A DNA stretch of 64,000 nucleotides from NCBI RefSeq assembly GCF_006715865.1, contig NZ_VFOA01000001.1:868001-932000 (forward strand). Reading direction: 5' to 3'. Under the pieces are notes generated by a model, which was not told where the DNA came from, did not search any database, and saw nothing but the letters and a program-made list of their open reading frames with translations. Source of the DNA: Cellulomonas sp. SLBN-39. GTDB lineage: Bacteria; Actinomycetota; Actinomycetes; Actinomycetales; Cellulomonadaceae. The stretch's first letter is position 1; each line of letters opens with the position of its first letter. Positions 8,356 through 17,710 of the stretch are shown here, in pieces. Made by a program: the position numbers and the translations under genes.

Positions 8356-9081
8356 ATGCACGTCGACGTCACGACCGCCGCCACCGCCCTGCACGACCAG
8401 TGGGACCGTCTGCGGGAGTGGGTGGGGCAGGTCTCCGACCCCGACCTCGTGCCGGAGCCCTCGGTGCTGGACGGCTGGACCGTCGGGGAGCTGTGGGCGC
8501 ACCTGGGCCGGGCCATGGACGCCCTGGCCGTGTGCACGCCGCTGCCGGCGGGGACGGTGCCGCTCTCGCTCGCCGAGTACCTGGGCACGTACGCGGACCG
8601 CGCCGCGGACATCGCGGAGACGACCCGGCGGCTCGCGGCCGAGCAGGCGGGCGACCCGGTCGGCGCGGTCGAGGCCCGGGCCGCCGCCGCCTTCGCGCGG
8701 CTCGACGAGCTGCGGGCCTCCGGCGACCCCGTCGTCCAGGCACGGCGCGGGCCGGTGCTGCTGTCGACGATGGTCGTCTCGCGCGTCCTCGAGCTCGTCG
8801 TGCACGGCGACGACCTCTACCGCTCGGTGCGGCGCGCCCGCGGTGCAGACCTCGTCGAGGACCCGGTGCTGCCCGCCGCGCTGGACCTCGTCGCCGACGC
8901 GCTGCTCACGATCGTGCGCCAGCGCGGTGGCTGGGACCTCGAGGTCGCCGACGCCCGCACGTGGGTGCGGCTCGCCGCGGGACGTACCCCGTACGACGTC
9001 GACGTGCTCGCGGTCGGTCTCGCGCCGCGCTGGACGTCCGAGGCCGTCCCCGACCTGGGCCGCATGCTCCCCCTGCTCTGA
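8356..9081 (+). CDS. maleylpyruvate isomerase / mycothiol-dependent-type metalloenzyme (TIGR03083-like)
   Basis: A 241-residue protein of the DinB-like MDMPI family. The N-terminal four-helix domain carries the metal triad His49, Glu146 and His150 (in Glu-Leu-Val-Val-His-Gly-Asp-Asp), spaced as in mycothiol-dependent maleylpyruvate isomerase. The C-terminal part (about 165-235) resembles the sterol-carrier-like MDMPI C domain. The substrate cannot be told; many such proteins act with mycothiol in detoxification. A CAGGAT hexamer six bases before ATG 8356 suggests a leaderless message. Confidence 0.85.
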   Translation: MHVDVTTAATALHDQWDRLREWVGQVSDPDLVPEPSVLDGWTVGELWAHLGRAMDALAVCTPLPAGTVPLSLAEYLGTYADRAADIAETTRRLAAEQAGDPVGAVEARAAAAFARLDELRASGDPVVQARRGPVLLSTMVVSRVLELVVHGDDLYRSVRRARGADLVEDPVLPAALDLVADALLTIVRQRGGWDLEVADARTWVRLAAGRTPYDVDVLAVGLAPRWTSEAVPDLGRMLPLL

Positions 9082-9112
9082 CCCGCCCGCCGACGTCCGC
9101 ACCTGCGACCGG

Positions 9113-9373
9113 TCAGCGAGGACCGGGTGCTTCGGGGCGGGGGCGGTGCCGCAGGAGCACGGCCCCGACGATCGCCAGGGCGCCGGCGGTCAGCCAGCCC
9201 GCGAGGGTGATGCCGACGAGGTCCTCGGGCACGGGGCACCCCGCGGAGGAGTCGTCGACCGTGCACTGCACCCAGGGCTGGAGGTACAGCAGGAACCCCA
9301 GCACCAGGCCGAGGGCCACCAGCACCCCGCCGACGGCGCGACGGGCACCGCTCGGCGCGGGGACCTCACTCAC
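9113..9373 (-). CDS. small two-helix membrane protein
   Basis: An 86-residue protein from GTG 9373, preceded by GGAGCGG. It has two membrane helices (about residues 15-35 and 54-74) joined by a loop with a Cys pair (Gln-Cys-Thr and Gly-Cys-Pro) that could form a disulfide outside the cell. Its C-terminus is basic and Pro-rich. Unrecognised. It is transcribed away from the oxidoreductase gene at 9427. Confidence 0.7.
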   Translation of the reverse strand: MSEVPAPSGARRAVGGVLVALGLVLGFLLYLQPWVQCTVDDSSAGCPVPEDLVGITLAGWLTAGALAIVGAVLLRHRPRPEAPGPR

Positions 9374-9426
9374 GGCTGCCGCTCCACGGCGCGAACGTAG
9401 CACCGGCTGCCGCTAGCGTGGCGGGC

Positions 9427-10395
9427 ATGCTCGCCGCACGCGTGACCGCGTTCTCCGCCGACGACCCGTTGCAGGGGCTGGAGGTCGGGGACGCCCCGGC
9501 GCCCGACGCGGGTGCGCTGCCGGCGGGCTGGGAGGTCGTGGACGTGCGGGCCGCGTCGCTCAACCACCACGACCTGTGGTCGCTGCGGGGCGTGGGGCTG
9601 CGCGCCGAGCAGCTGCCGATGGTGCTGGGCACCGACGCCGCGGGCGTGACGGCCGACGGGCGCGAGGTGGTGGTGCACGCCGTCGTGGGCGGGCCGGACG
9701 CGCGCGGGGCCGCGGCGGACGAGCCGCGCACGCTGCTCTCGGAGAAGCACCCGGGCACGCTGGCCGAGCAGGTCGCGGTGCCGTCGTGGAACCTCGTCGA
9801 CAAGCCCGCCGGGCTGTCCTGGGTGGACGCGGCGTGCGTGCCGACGGCGTTCCTCACCGCGTACCGGATGCTGTTCCGCTCCGGCGGGGCGCAGCCGGGC
9901 CAGCGGGTGCTGGTGCAGGGCGCGGGTGGGGGCCTCGCGACCGCGGCGGTCCAGATCGGTGCCGCGTCCGGGCTGGAGATGGTCGTGACCAGCCGCGACG
10001 CCGGGCGTCGCGAGCGGGCGCTGGCGCTGGGGGCCGCGCAGGCCGTGGAGCCGGGGGCGCGGGTGGGGCGCGTCGACGTCGTCCTGGACTCCGTGGGCCG
10101 GGCCACGTGGGAGCACTCCGTGCGCTCGGTGCGGCCGGGCGGGCGCATCGTCGTGGCGGGGCTGACGTCCGGCGACCCGACGCCGGCGTCGCTGACGCGC
10201 GTGTTCTTCCAGGAGATCATCGTCGTGGGCGCCACCATGGGCACCCGCGACGAGCTCGCGCAGGTGCTCGCGCTGCTCGCGCGCACCGGGGTGCGGCCCG
10301 TCGTCGACCAGGTGCTGCCGCTGGCGCGCGTCGGCGAGGGGCTCGCGCGGATGTGGCGGGGCGAGCAGTTCGGCAAGATCGTCCTCGAGGTCTGA
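9427..10395 (+). CDS. zinc-binding-type alcohol dehydrogenase / quinone oxidoreductase
   Basis: A 322-residue medium-chain reductase. The N-terminal GroES-like domain (about 1-115) has Ser-Leu-Asn-His-His-Asp. A Rossmann domain follows with the nucleotide loop Gly-Ala-Gly-Gly-Gly-Leu-Ala near residues 160-166. The structural-zinc Cys cluster is absent, which fits the quinone-oxidoreductase (QOR) branch using NADPH. The start is ATG 9427, seven bases after a TAGCGT box, so the message is probably leaderless. A hydrolase gene follows 48 bases downstream. The substrate is unknown. Confidence 0.88.
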   Translation: MLAARVTAFSADDPLQGLEVGDAPAPDAGALPAGWEVVDVRAASLNHHDLWSLRGVGLRAEQLPMVLGTDAAGVTADGREVVVHAVVGGPDARGAAADEPRTLLSEKHPGTLAEQVAVPSWNLVDKPAGLSWVDAACVPTAFLTAYRMLFRSGGAQPGQRVLVQGAGGGLATAAVQIGAASGLEMVVTSRDAGRRERALALGAAQAVEPGARVGRVDVVLDSVGRATWEHSVRSVRPGGRIVVAGLTSGDPTPASLTRVFFQEIIVVGATMGTRDELAQVLALLARTGVRPVVDQVLPLARVGEGLARMWRGEQFGKIVLEV

Positions 10396-10443
10396 CGACC
10401 CGTCCGGACGGACGGCGCAGGCGACGCACGACGAGGAGGACCG

Positions 10444-11448
10444 GTGGAGCCGACGGCGGTGCCGGAGTGGTCCGCCGACGCCCTCACGACCGCGTCGTGG
10501 CAGCCCGACGTGCTGGGCCCCGGCTTCGAGGCGCGCCTGCTGCGGCTGGCCGACGACGACGAGGGGCCCGTGGTCGCGACCCTCGTGCGGTGCCTGCCGC
10601 CGGGCGCCGTGGGCGCCGCACGCGTCGTGCTGTACGTGCACGGGTGGTCCGACTACTTCTTCCAGACCGGCCTCGCCGAGTACTTCCGCGACCAGGGCGT
10701 CGCGTTCTACGCGCTGGACCTGCGCAAGTACGGGCGGTCGCTGCGCCCGCACCAGACGCCCGGCTACGTCGACGACCTGCGCACCTACGACGAGGAGATC
10801 GGCGCCGCCCTGGCCCGGGTGCGCGCCGAGCACGGCCCGCACGCGCGGGTGCTGCTCATGGGTCACTCCACCGGCGGCCTGGTGCTCAGCCTGTGGGCCG
10901 AGCGCAACCCGGGGCAGTCGTGCGGGCTGGTGCTCAACAGCCCGTGGCTGGAGCTGCAGGGGTCGTCGGTGATGCGGCACGTCAGCGGCCCGGCGATCAG
11001 CCGCATCGCGCGGTTCCAGCCCAAGGCGCCGCTGCCGAACATCGACCCCGGCTACTACTCGCGCACCATCGACGTCTCCACCGGCGGCGAGTGGACCGTC
11101 GACGCCCGGTGGCGGCCGACCCCGTCGTTCCCCGTGCGGGCCGGGTGGCTGCGCGCCGTCATGGTGGGGCACGCGACCGTCGCCCGCGGGCTGACCCTCG
11201 ACGTGCCGGTGCTGGTGGCGCTCTCCGCGCGCACGCTCATCAGCGCCCGCTGGCACGAGGACATGCGTGCCGCCGACGTGGTGCTCGACACCGAGGTGAT
11301 CGCCCGACGGGCGGTGCAGGTCGGGCACGTGACGACCATCGTGCGGATCCCGCGGGGCATGCACGACCTGACGCTCTCGGAGCGCCCCGCGCGCGAGCGC
11401 TTCTACGCCGAGCTGACCCGCTGGCTCGTGGGGTACGGCTGGGCCTGA
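10444..11448 (+). CDS. alpha/beta hydrolase (monoacylglycerol-lipase / S33-like)
   Basis: A 334-residue cytoplasmic hydrolase from GTG 10444 behind GAGGAGG. The oxyanion region is Val-His-Gly-Trp-Ser-Asp (65-70) and the nucleophile is Ser142 in Gly-His-Ser-Thr-Gly-Gly. A late His in Arg-Gly-Met-His-Asp-Leu-Thr completes the triad. This lysophospholipase/monoglyceride-lipase-like pattern suggests an ester substrate. It likely shares the transcript of the preceding oxidoreductase. Confidence 0.88.
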   Translation: MEPTAVPEWSADALTTASWQPDVLGPGFEARLLRLADDDEGPVVATLVRCLPPGAVGAARVVLYVHGWSDYFFQTGLAEYFRDQGVAFYALDLRKYGRSLRPHQTPGYVDDLRTYDEEIGAALARVRAEHGPHARVLLMGHSTGGLVLSLWAERNPGQSCGLVLNSPWLELQGSSVMRHVSGPAISRIARFQPKAPLPNIDPGYYSRTIDVSTGGEWTVDARWRPTPSFPVRAGWLRAVMVGHATVARGLTLDVPVLVALSARTLISARWHEDMRAADVVLDTEVIARRAVQVGHVTTIVRIPRGMHDLTLSERPARERFYAELTRWLVGYGWA

Positions 11449-11503
11449 CGCCGGTCGCGCCGAGGCCAGGGCCCGGTCCGGCGCGCGCGGTCAGGGTGGC
11501 CGG

Positions 11504-13489
11504 TCAGGGGTGGCCGGTGGCCTCGGCGAGGGTCGGACCGCCGTCGCCGAGCCGCCACGAGCGCCACCCGTCGACGAGACCCTCGGCCCCGGAGACCACC
11601 GCGGCCGCCGCGTCGGGGTCCGCGTGCACGGAGCCGTCCTCGAGCTCGATGAGGCCGTCGGTGCGCAGCATCGCCGTGAAGCGCTGGTTGCGGCGCTCAC
11701 GCGCCCACACGAGCGTGGTCACGGCGCGGCGCCGCTTGGCGAGGGTCGCGAGCTCCGGGCGGGCCCAGCCCGGGTCGCCACCCGTGCCGGGCTCGTCGGC
11801 GGAGGGCAGGCCGGGCGAGCCGGACTCGATCCGCAGGGGCTCGTAGGGGGCGACCTCGTACGCCGACGGGTCGTAGGCCGGGCGCTCGTCGTACGACGAG
11901 GAGTACGCGGAGGCGCCGTACGAAGAGCCGGCGTCGAGCGCCGTCGGCTCGTACGAGGACGACGTGGAGGACGACGACAGCGTGTACGGCGTCGTGTCGT
12001 ACGACGACGGGCCGGCGGAGGACGCGTCGTAGGACGTCGGCTCGTACGGCGTGGGCTCGTACGACGACAGCGCCGACGACAGCGGGTCGTACGACGAGGA
12101 CGTGCCGGACGTGGAGCCGTAGGACGACGTGCGGTCGTCCGGCGACGTCCGGTCGTACGACGAGGAGCGGTCGGCCGCGGGACCGGCGGACCGGTTCTCG
12201 CCGTACGCGGACGTGCGGCGCTCGGGCTCGGGCCGCGGTGCCGGCTCGGCCGCGGGCGTCGACGAGCGCCGCTCGGGGACGTAGGCACGCGGGCCCTCGG
12301 GGCTCGCGTCGTCCGGCGGGTCGAGCGGTGCCATGACGTCGGTCGACGACGGGTCGGAACGACGACCGGTCGCCCGGCCCTCGCGCCGCACGGTCGGCTC
12401 CGCGGGCGCGCTCGCGCGCGACGTCGAGGCACGCGGGTCGGCGGGGCGGCCGTCCGCGGGGCGGGCGCCCTGCTCGATGGCCATGCGCAGCCCGGCGATG
12501 GGCGTCAGGGTCGGCGGGCCGGCGAAGGTGCTGGCCGGCGGGGGCGACTGGGTGTCGCGCGGCCACTCGGTGACGTCGGGCCGCCCGGGCCCGCCGGGAC
12601 GCGGGGCCTCACCGGGGCCGGGGGTGTGCGGAACGTGCTCGGCCGGCGGCTCCGACGCCGTCGGGCCGGCCGTGCGGAACGGCAGGGGCGTGGGCTCCGT
12701 GGCGGTGCCGCGGCGGCCGATGGGGGTGGCGCCGGTCAGCGCCGAGCGCCGGGGCGGCGCGGACACGGACTTCAGCTCGCCCGTGAGGCGGCCCTCGACG
12801 ATCGCGTTGGCCGACGTGCGCGGGCGCGACCGGTCCACGTCGAACGAGACGGCGTTGGCCCCGGCCTCGCTGGAGCGCACCAGCCGGAGGGCCGTCGGCT
12901 CGACCGTGCGGCGAGCGCCCTCGTGCAGCGCGAGCGCCGAGACCTCCAGCAGCCGCCGCTCGTCGCCGCGCACCACACCGACCTGCAGCACGTCGACCTG
13001 CCGGCCGTAGCCGCGCAGGAACCCCAGGCTGTCGGTCGCCTCGGCCGCGACCTCGGCGCACAGCAGCACCAGACGCACGCCGTCGCGGCTGTCGGCCTGC
13101 GCCCCGGTGTACGGCACGTGCTCGCGGAACGCCGCGTAGTCGACCGCGAACCGGCCGGGGTCGGCGTGGTAGGCGCGCGAGAGGTCCGTCGTCGTCATCC
13201 GCGACGCCGCACCCCCGTGCCGCAGGGCGGTGATGATCGCGTCGTCGTCGAGCACCTGAGCGACGTCCACGACGACCGTGCGGCCGCGGGCGTCGAGCGC
13301 GAGGATCTCGGGCAGGTCGGACCGGTCGGACGCGGTGCCGCGTGTGCGGACCACGAACAGCGGCTCACCGGCGATGGCGGCCAGGTGGTGCGTCAGCAGC
13401 GCGCTGACCTCCTGCGCGAACGACCCGGCGAGGGGCTGCATCGGCTGGACGAGGCGGGGACGACCGTCGTCGAGCTCGAAGATCGGCAT
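11504..13489 (-). CDS. PD-(D/E)XK-like protein with Tyr/Ser-rich disordered region and C-terminal RAMA domain
   Basis: A 661-residue three-part protein. Residues 1-225 are globular with a nuclease-like core (Pro-Glu-Ile-Leu-Ala-Leu-Asp, then Val-Val-Val-Asp-Val-Ala-Gln at about 70-77), where the usual catalytic Lys is Gln. Residues about 240-555 are disordered; about 428-555 hold 15 Tyr in Ser-Tyr-Asp/Glu/Gly contexts. Residues about 600-655 match a RAMA domain (restriction enzyme/adenine methylase-associated): Phe-Thr-Ala-Met-Leu...Asp-Gly...Gly-Trp-Arg-Ser-Trp. ATG 13489 follows AGGAAGG. A DNA-related role is inferred. Confidence 0.8.
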   Translation of the reverse strand: MPIFELDDGRPRLVQPMQPLAGSFAQEVSALLTHHLAAIAGEPLFVVRTRGTASDRSDLPEILALDARGRTVVVDVAQVLDDDAIITALRHGGAASRMTTTDLSRAYHADPGRFAVDYAAFREHVPYTGAQADSRDGVRLVLLCAEVAAEATDSLGFLRGYGRQVDVLQVGVVRGDERRLLEVSALALHEGARRTVEPTALRLVRSSEAGANAVSFDVDRSRPRTSANAIVEGRLTGELKSVSAPPRRSALTGATPIGRRGTATEPTPLPFRTAGPTASEPPAEHVPHTPGPGEAPRPGGPGRPDVTEWPRDTQSPPPASTFAGPPTLTPIAGLRMAIEQGARPADGRPADPRASTSRASAPAEPTVRREGRATGRRSDPSSTDVMAPLDPPDDASPEGPRAYVPERRSSTPAAEPAPRPEPERRTSAYGENRSAGPAADRSSSYDRTSPDDRTSSYGSTSGTSSSYDPLSSALSSYEPTPYEPTSYDASSAGPSSYDTTPYTLSSSSTSSSYEPTALDAGSSYGASAYSSSYDERPAYDPSAYEVAPYEPLRIESGSPGLPSADEPGTGGDPGWARPELATLAKRRRAVTTLVWARERRNQRFTAMLRTDGLIELEDGSVHADPDAAAAVVSGAEGLVDGWRSWRLGDGGPTLAEATGHP

Positions 13490-13639
13490 GTCGCGTCGGA
13501 GCCTTCCTGAGCGGTCGGGGGCGCCGGCCGCTCCGTCGTCGCAGGGAGGCGCGGACCCGCGGTCGGGTGCGTGCAGGGCTAGGGTCCCACAGCAGCCGGA
13601 GCACGTCAGCCCGTCGAACAGGTGGACGTGCCGGCGGGG

Positions 13640-13945
13640 TCAGCCGGTGGCGTCCTGGGCGAGGATCGCCTCGACGCGGTCGACCTTGGCCTGCATCTCA
13701 CCGGTGTGACCAGGGCGGATGTCGGCCTTGATGACCAGGCTGACCCGGTGCCCGTGCCGGCCGACGGCCTCGGTGGCGCGGCGCACGACGTCCATGACCT
13801 CGTCCCACTCACCCTCGAGGGTGGTGAACATGGAGTCGAGGCGGTGCGGCAGGCCGGAGTCGCGGACGACGCGCACGGCGTCGGCGACGGCCTCGGACAC
13901 GGACTCGCCCGCACCGAGCGGGGCGACGGAGAAGGCGACGAGCAT
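13640..13945 (-). CDS. thiamine-binding / MTH1187 family protein (PF01910)
   Basis: A 101-residue ferredoxin-like protein from ATG 13945 behind GAGGGTGGGG. The family pattern is clear: N-terminal Val-Ala-Phe-Ser-Val-Ala-Pro, a central [12 protein letters not shown], and a Val-Ser-Leu-Val-Ile-Lys-Ala-Asp strand. Homologues bind thiamine or HMP, probably as a shuttle or sensor; the physiological role is unsettled. It follows the MFS gene by 40 bases on the same strand and may be co-transcribed. Confidence 0.85.
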   Translation of the reverse strand: MLVAFSVAPLGAGESVSEAVADAVRVVRDSGLPHRLDSMFTTLEGEWDEVMDVVRRATEAVGRHGHRVSLVIKADIRPGHTGEMQAKVDRVEAILAQDATG

Positions 13946-13985
13946 GACCCCACCCTCGCCCGCCGCGCCCGCCCGCGTCCAGGTG

Positions 13986-15605
13986 TCAGCGTGTCGGCTG
14001 CGCGCGCACCGCGTCGACGAGCTCGGGACGGGCCTCGTCGAGGACCGGCGCGGGTGCCACGGCGCGATCGGCACGGCGCAGGACCCGGCCGACCAGCAGC
14101 GCCACGCCGGCCAGCACGACCGCCGCCACCGCGGAGGTGACGCCGACACCGTGGCTGAACGCGTCCTGCGCGGCGGTGAGCACCTGCGCGCCGAGCGCGT
14201 CGGGCAGGCCGTCGGCGACCGCGACCGCGCCGCCGAGCGTCTGCCGGGCCACGTCGGCCTGCGCGGCGTCGAGGGTCCCGGGCAGCGTGAGGTCCGCGCG
14301 GTAGACGGCGGCGACGACGGACCCGAGCACGGCCACGCCGAGCGACGCGCCGAGCTCGTACGACGTCTCGGAGATGCCGGACGCCGCCCCGGCGCGCTCC
14401 GGCGGCACGGACGCGAGGATCGCGTCGTTGGTCAGCGTCTCGGCCAGGCCCACGCCGGCGCCGACGAGCGCGAACACCGCGACGATCCCGCCCACGCGGG
14501 CGTCGCCGGCCACGAGGGCGCCCAGCCCGTAGCCCGCGGCGGCCAGCAGCATGCCGACGGGCACGAGCAGGTGCCGGGGCACCACGCGCACGAGCCGCAC
14601 GGCCACGAGCCCTGCGGTGATCGACGCGACCGCACCGGGCAGCAGGGCCGTGCCGGCGGCGCGCGGGGAGAGCCCGACGACGAGCTGGAGCACCTGCGAG
14701 ACGACCAGCACCAGACCCGCGAGCGCGAACGAGGCGGTGAAGTTGGCGCCGACGGACGCGGCGAACACGGGCCGGCGGAACAGCTCGACGTCGAGCAGCG
14801 GCTCGGCGAGCCGCAGCTGGCGGCGCACGAACACCACGACGAGCGCGGCGCCGGTGGCGAGCGCGCCGAGGCCGAGGGCGCCGGGGCCGTGCCCGACGGT
14901 CGTCTTGATGCCGTAGACGAGCGGGAGCATGCCGACGACGGCGAGCACGACGCTGGGCACGTCGAGGCGCCCGGCGGCGGGGTTGCGGGACTCGGGCAGC
15001 AGGAACGGCGCGGCGACGAGCAGCACGACGAGCACCGGGACGTTGAGCAGGAAGATCGAGCCCCACCAGAAGTGCTCGAGCAGCCACCCGCCGACGACGG
15101 GACCGAGCACGGACCCGCCGGCGAACCCGGACGCCCAGATCGCGATGGCGAGGCGGCGCTGGTCGTCGTCGAGGAAGAGGTTGCGCAGCAGCGAGAGCGT
15201 GGACGGCATGAGGGTGGCGCCGAAGACGCCGAGCAGGGCGCGGGCGGCGACGAGCTGGCCCGCGTCGGTGGCGAAGGCCGCGAGGACGCTGACGAGCCCG
15301 AACCCGGCGGCGCCGACGAGCAGCAGGCGGCGCCGGCCGAGGCGGTCGCCGAGGACGCCCATGGTGACGAGCAGCCCGGCGAGCATGAGCGGGTAGACGT
15401 CGACGACCCACAGGAGCTGGTCGGCGGTGGGCGTCAGCGCGACGGAGATCTGCGGCAGCGCGAACGAGAGCACCGTGGTGTCGATGGAGACGAGCAGCAC
15501 GGGCAGCATGAGGACGACGAGGCCGAGCCACTGGCGGGGTCCTGCGGTGGCGGGCACGGGGCGCCGCGACGCGGGTGTGCGGGGGGTGGGGAGGTGCGTG
15601 AGCAC
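13986..15605 (-). CDS. MFS drug efflux transporter, DHA2 (14-helix) family
   Basis: A 539-residue proton-coupled exporter of the QacA/EmrB type. Motif D1 (Ser-Ile-Asp-Thr-Thr-Val-Leu) is in helix 1 and motif A ([10 protein letters not shown]) between helices 2 and 3. Fourteen hydrophobic segments can be counted. GTG 15605 follows GAGGT. The promoter (TTGCTA, 17 bp, TATAGC) holds a TetR-type palindrome in its spacer, and a tetR gene is divergent. Substrates are unknown but likely hydrophobic drugs. Confidence 0.93.
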   Translation of the reverse strand: MLTHLPTPRTPASRRPVPATAGPRQWLGLVVLMLPVLLVSIDTTVLSFALPQISVALTPTADQLLWVVDVYPLMLAGLLVTMGVLGDRLGRRRLLLVGAAGFGLVSVLAAFATDAGQLVAARALLGVFGATLMPSTLSLLRNLFLDDDQRRLAIAIWASGFAGGSVLGPVVGGWLLEHFWWGSIFLLNVPVLVVLLVAAPFLLPESRNPAAGRLDVPSVVLAVVGMLPLVYGIKTTVGHGPGALGLGALATGAALVVVFVRRQLRLAEPLLDVELFRRPVFAASVGANFTASFALAGLVLVVSQVLQLVVGLSPRAAGTALLPGAVASITAGLVAVRLVRVVPRHLLVPVGMLLAAAGYGLGALVAGDARVGGIVAVFALVGAGVGLAETLTNDAILASVPPERAGAASGISETSYELGASLGVAVLGSVVAAVYRADLTLPGTLDAAQADVARQTLGGAVAVADGLPDALGAQVLTAAQDAFSHGVGVTSAVAAVVLAGVALLVGRVLRRADRAVAPAPVLDEARPELVDAVRAQPTR

Positions 15606-15716
15606 GGGGTGTACCTCGTCCTGGTCTCCCGCGTGACCGGGCGGGGTTCCGGGGGACGCAGCGCGCGGCGCGGGTCCCTTCCCGCGCGCCGGGCGGGGGT
15701 CGTGCGACCCACCACG

Positions 15717-15745
15717 GCTATACCGTCCGGTCGGTACAGTAGCAA
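15717..15745 (-). promoter_or_regulatory. MFS promoter with TetR-type operator in the spacer
   Basis: On the minus strand TTGCTA (15745-15740) and TATAGC (15722-15717) are exactly 17 bp apart. The near-perfect 16-bp palindrome TACCGTCCGGTCGGTA (15721-15736) fills the spacer and touches the -10 box. A repressor bound here would block RNA polymerase directly. Confidence 0.7.
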
Positions 15746-15835
15746 CGGGCGGCCGGTCCCGCCAGGGTGTCCTCCGTCACCGCCCGGCCCCGGGTCCGTC
15801 ATGGGGCGCCGCCACGGTCACTACGCTGGTCGCCC

Positions 15836-16351
15836 ATGGCCTCGACGCGCGACCGCATCCTCGACGCGCTCCAGGACGTCCTCCTCGAGTCCGGCCCCGC
15901 CGGCGCCACCCTCGACGGCGTCGCCCAGCGCGCCGGCGTCTCCAAGGGCGGGCTGCTGTACCACTTCCGCTCCAAGGACGACTTGTTCACCGGCCTGCTG
16001 GACCGCCTGAGCGCGGGCGCCGCCGCCGCGGACGCCGCCACTCCCCCGGAGCCCGAGGCCGCCGCCCGGTTCTTCCTCGAGGGCTCGCAGTCCGCCGACA
16101 GCCCCGAGGAGCGCACCCTGCTGGCCGCGCTGCGCCTGCTCGGCACCCACCCCCCGGCCCGCGCCCGCCTGGCCTCCTACCTCGACGACTGGGCCGCCGG
16201 TCTGCGCCGCACGATCGACGACCCCCTGGCGTCCCGCCTCGTCCAGCTCGTCGGCGACGGCCTCTTCCTGCACGCCCTCCTCGGCGCCGGCGACCCCGAC
16301 CTCGACGCCCGCGTCATCGCACTCGTCCTGGCCCGCACCCGCCCCGAATGA
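15836..16351 (+). CDS. TetR family repressor of the adjacent efflux pump
   Basis: A 171-residue regulator with a classic N-terminal helix-turn-helix (Leu-Asp-Gly-Val-Ala-Gln-Arg-Ala-Gly-Val-Ser-Lys-Gly-Gly-Leu-Leu-Tyr-His-Phe) at about 23-45. The C-terminal ligand domain is short (about 50-171). ATG 15836 is preceded by TACGCT eight bases upstream, again close to leaderless spacing. Divergence from the pump and the shared palindrome make control of that pump, and probably of itself, the simplest reading. Confidence 0.9.
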   Translation: MASTRDRILDALQDVLLESGPAGATLDGVAQRAGVSKGGLLYHFRSKDDLFTGLLDRLSAGAAAADAATPPEPEAAARFFLEGSQSADSPEERTLLAALRLLGTHPPARARLASYLDDWAAGLRRTIDDPLASRLVQLVGDGLFLHALLGAGDPDLDARVIALVLARTRPE

Positions 16352-16393
16352 CGGAGCCTGGACAGGCGAGGGCCTGACGACACCCACGCGCTC

Positions 16394-17710
16394 CTACGGC
16401 ACGGAAGCGGACTCAGCCTCAGGGATCTCCTCCGGTACCGGCTCCTCTGCGTCCTCGACGGACGGCACAGGGTCGTCCTGCGAGGACAACGCGGTCGAGA
16501 CCAGCGCCGTCGGGACTCCGGCCGTGTCGCCAGCACCCGCCTCGGGCTCGGCACGCAGCTTGGGGGGCGCGGCGGACCACGCCTTCAGGTGCTGGAGGAC
16601 GTCGACGTAGAACGCGTCGACCGTGCCGATCACGCTGTCGATGAAGGTCCCCCGTCCACGCCCGCGCTTGGACCCCATCGGTGCGGTGAGCGCGACCTGG
16701 AAGGAACGCAGCTCCTTCGTCGCGTCGGCGACGAGGAGCGCGGGATTCTCACGCACGTTGCGCAGCAGATCGGCGGCACCGGCTCCGCGCGCATGAGCGG
16801 CGTGAGCCTCGCACCTGATGGTCTCGGGGGCGTTCTTCAGCTGCCGCACGAGCCAGTTGACCCGCGTGGTCGGGCGGCCGTCGCGCGGGGCGTCCACGTC
16901 GACGTGGCAGGTGATGGTCCCCGCCCGCAGGTCGGCGGTCACGACGATGTCGCCGACGGTCGACGGGACGCGGATGGCACCGCTGAGCGTGCCCGTGTCG
17001 GCGAGCATGGCGACGAGCGCCTGGGTGCGCAGCGCGGGCTCCAGGACCTCCTTGCGTGCCAGCACGGGCGTGACCTCGGTCCCCAGCTGACGCCCCAGTG
17101 AGAGGCTCGTGAAGCGCAGCAGCGCGTCGAACCGTGCGGCGACCTCCGAGACGCCTTTGTCGCCGGCTCGGAGTGTGCCGGCGCGCACGGTGTCGCGGAC
17201 GCTCACCCAGTGCTCACCCATGTCCTCGAACTCCATGGCACCGGAGCGCGGGTGCTCCAGGTACCGGATCAGCTCGCCGAGGATCCACGCCTGGTCCGGG
17301 TCGGCGACGCCGCGAAACTCCTTCTGCAGCACCGCTTCGGCCAGGATCTGGGTCCACGACAGGTGGTGCAGCGCGACCCGCCTGAGCTTGCGCTTGTCCA
17401 CCTTCGTCGGGTGCTGACCGGCGACGGCAGGGATCTCGTTGGAGATCGTGAGGACCGCGTCGTAGCCCTGCTCGCGGGCGATGTCGAGGTAGTTCTCCAG
17501 CTGCTCGGTCGTCAACGCGTTGCTGCCGGTCTTCACCTCCACCAGCGCCGTCCAGGACTTCTGCCCACGGGCCACACGGATGAGCCCGTCGGGGCGCACC
17601 GTGCTGTCCCCGAACGGGAACGGCACCTCGATGTACGTCTGCACGGGCCCGGCCGGTGCGCCGTACGGCTTCGTCAACGCCCGCCCGAACTCCCGCACCG
17701 CCGACATCAC
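16394..17710 (-). CDS. PD-(D/E)XK nuclease-like / stress-response-type protein, 5' end frameshifted
   Basis: A 438-residue frame from GTG 17710. A nuclease-type core is near the N-terminus (Arg-Pro-Asp-Gly-Leu-Ile, then Leu-Val-Glu-Val-Lys-Thr-Gly, residues 39-63), followed by Glu-Gln-Leu-Glu-Asn-Tyr-Leu-Asp. The C-terminus is acidic. I recall similar actinobacterial proteins annotated as stress-response proteins; function is unproven. The true start seems to be ATG 17808, with a good ribosome site, but a missing base near 17771-17775 breaks the frame. Codon use is less GC-biased than in the neighbours. Confidence 0.7.
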   Translation of the reverse strand: MMSAVREFGRALTKPYGAPAGPVQTYIEVPFPFGDSTVRPDGLIRVARGQKSWTALVEVKTGSNALTTEQLENYLDIAREQGYDAVLTISNEIPAVAGQHPTKVDKRKLRRVALHHLSWTQILAEAVLQKEFRGVADPDQAWILGELIRYLEHPRSGAMEFEDMGEHWVSVRDTVRAGTLRAGDKGVSEVAARFDALLRFTSLSLGRQLGTEVTPVLARKEVLEPALRTQALVAMLADTGTLSGAIRVPSTVGDIVVTADLRAGTITCHVDVDAPRDGRPTTRVNWLVRQLKNAPETIRCEAHAAHARGAGAADLLRNVRENPALLVADATKELRSFQVALTAPMGSKRGRGRGTFIDSVIGTVDAFYVDVLQHLKAWSAAPPKLRAEPEAGAGDTAGVPTALVSTALSSQDDPVPSVEDAEEPVPEEIPEAESASVP

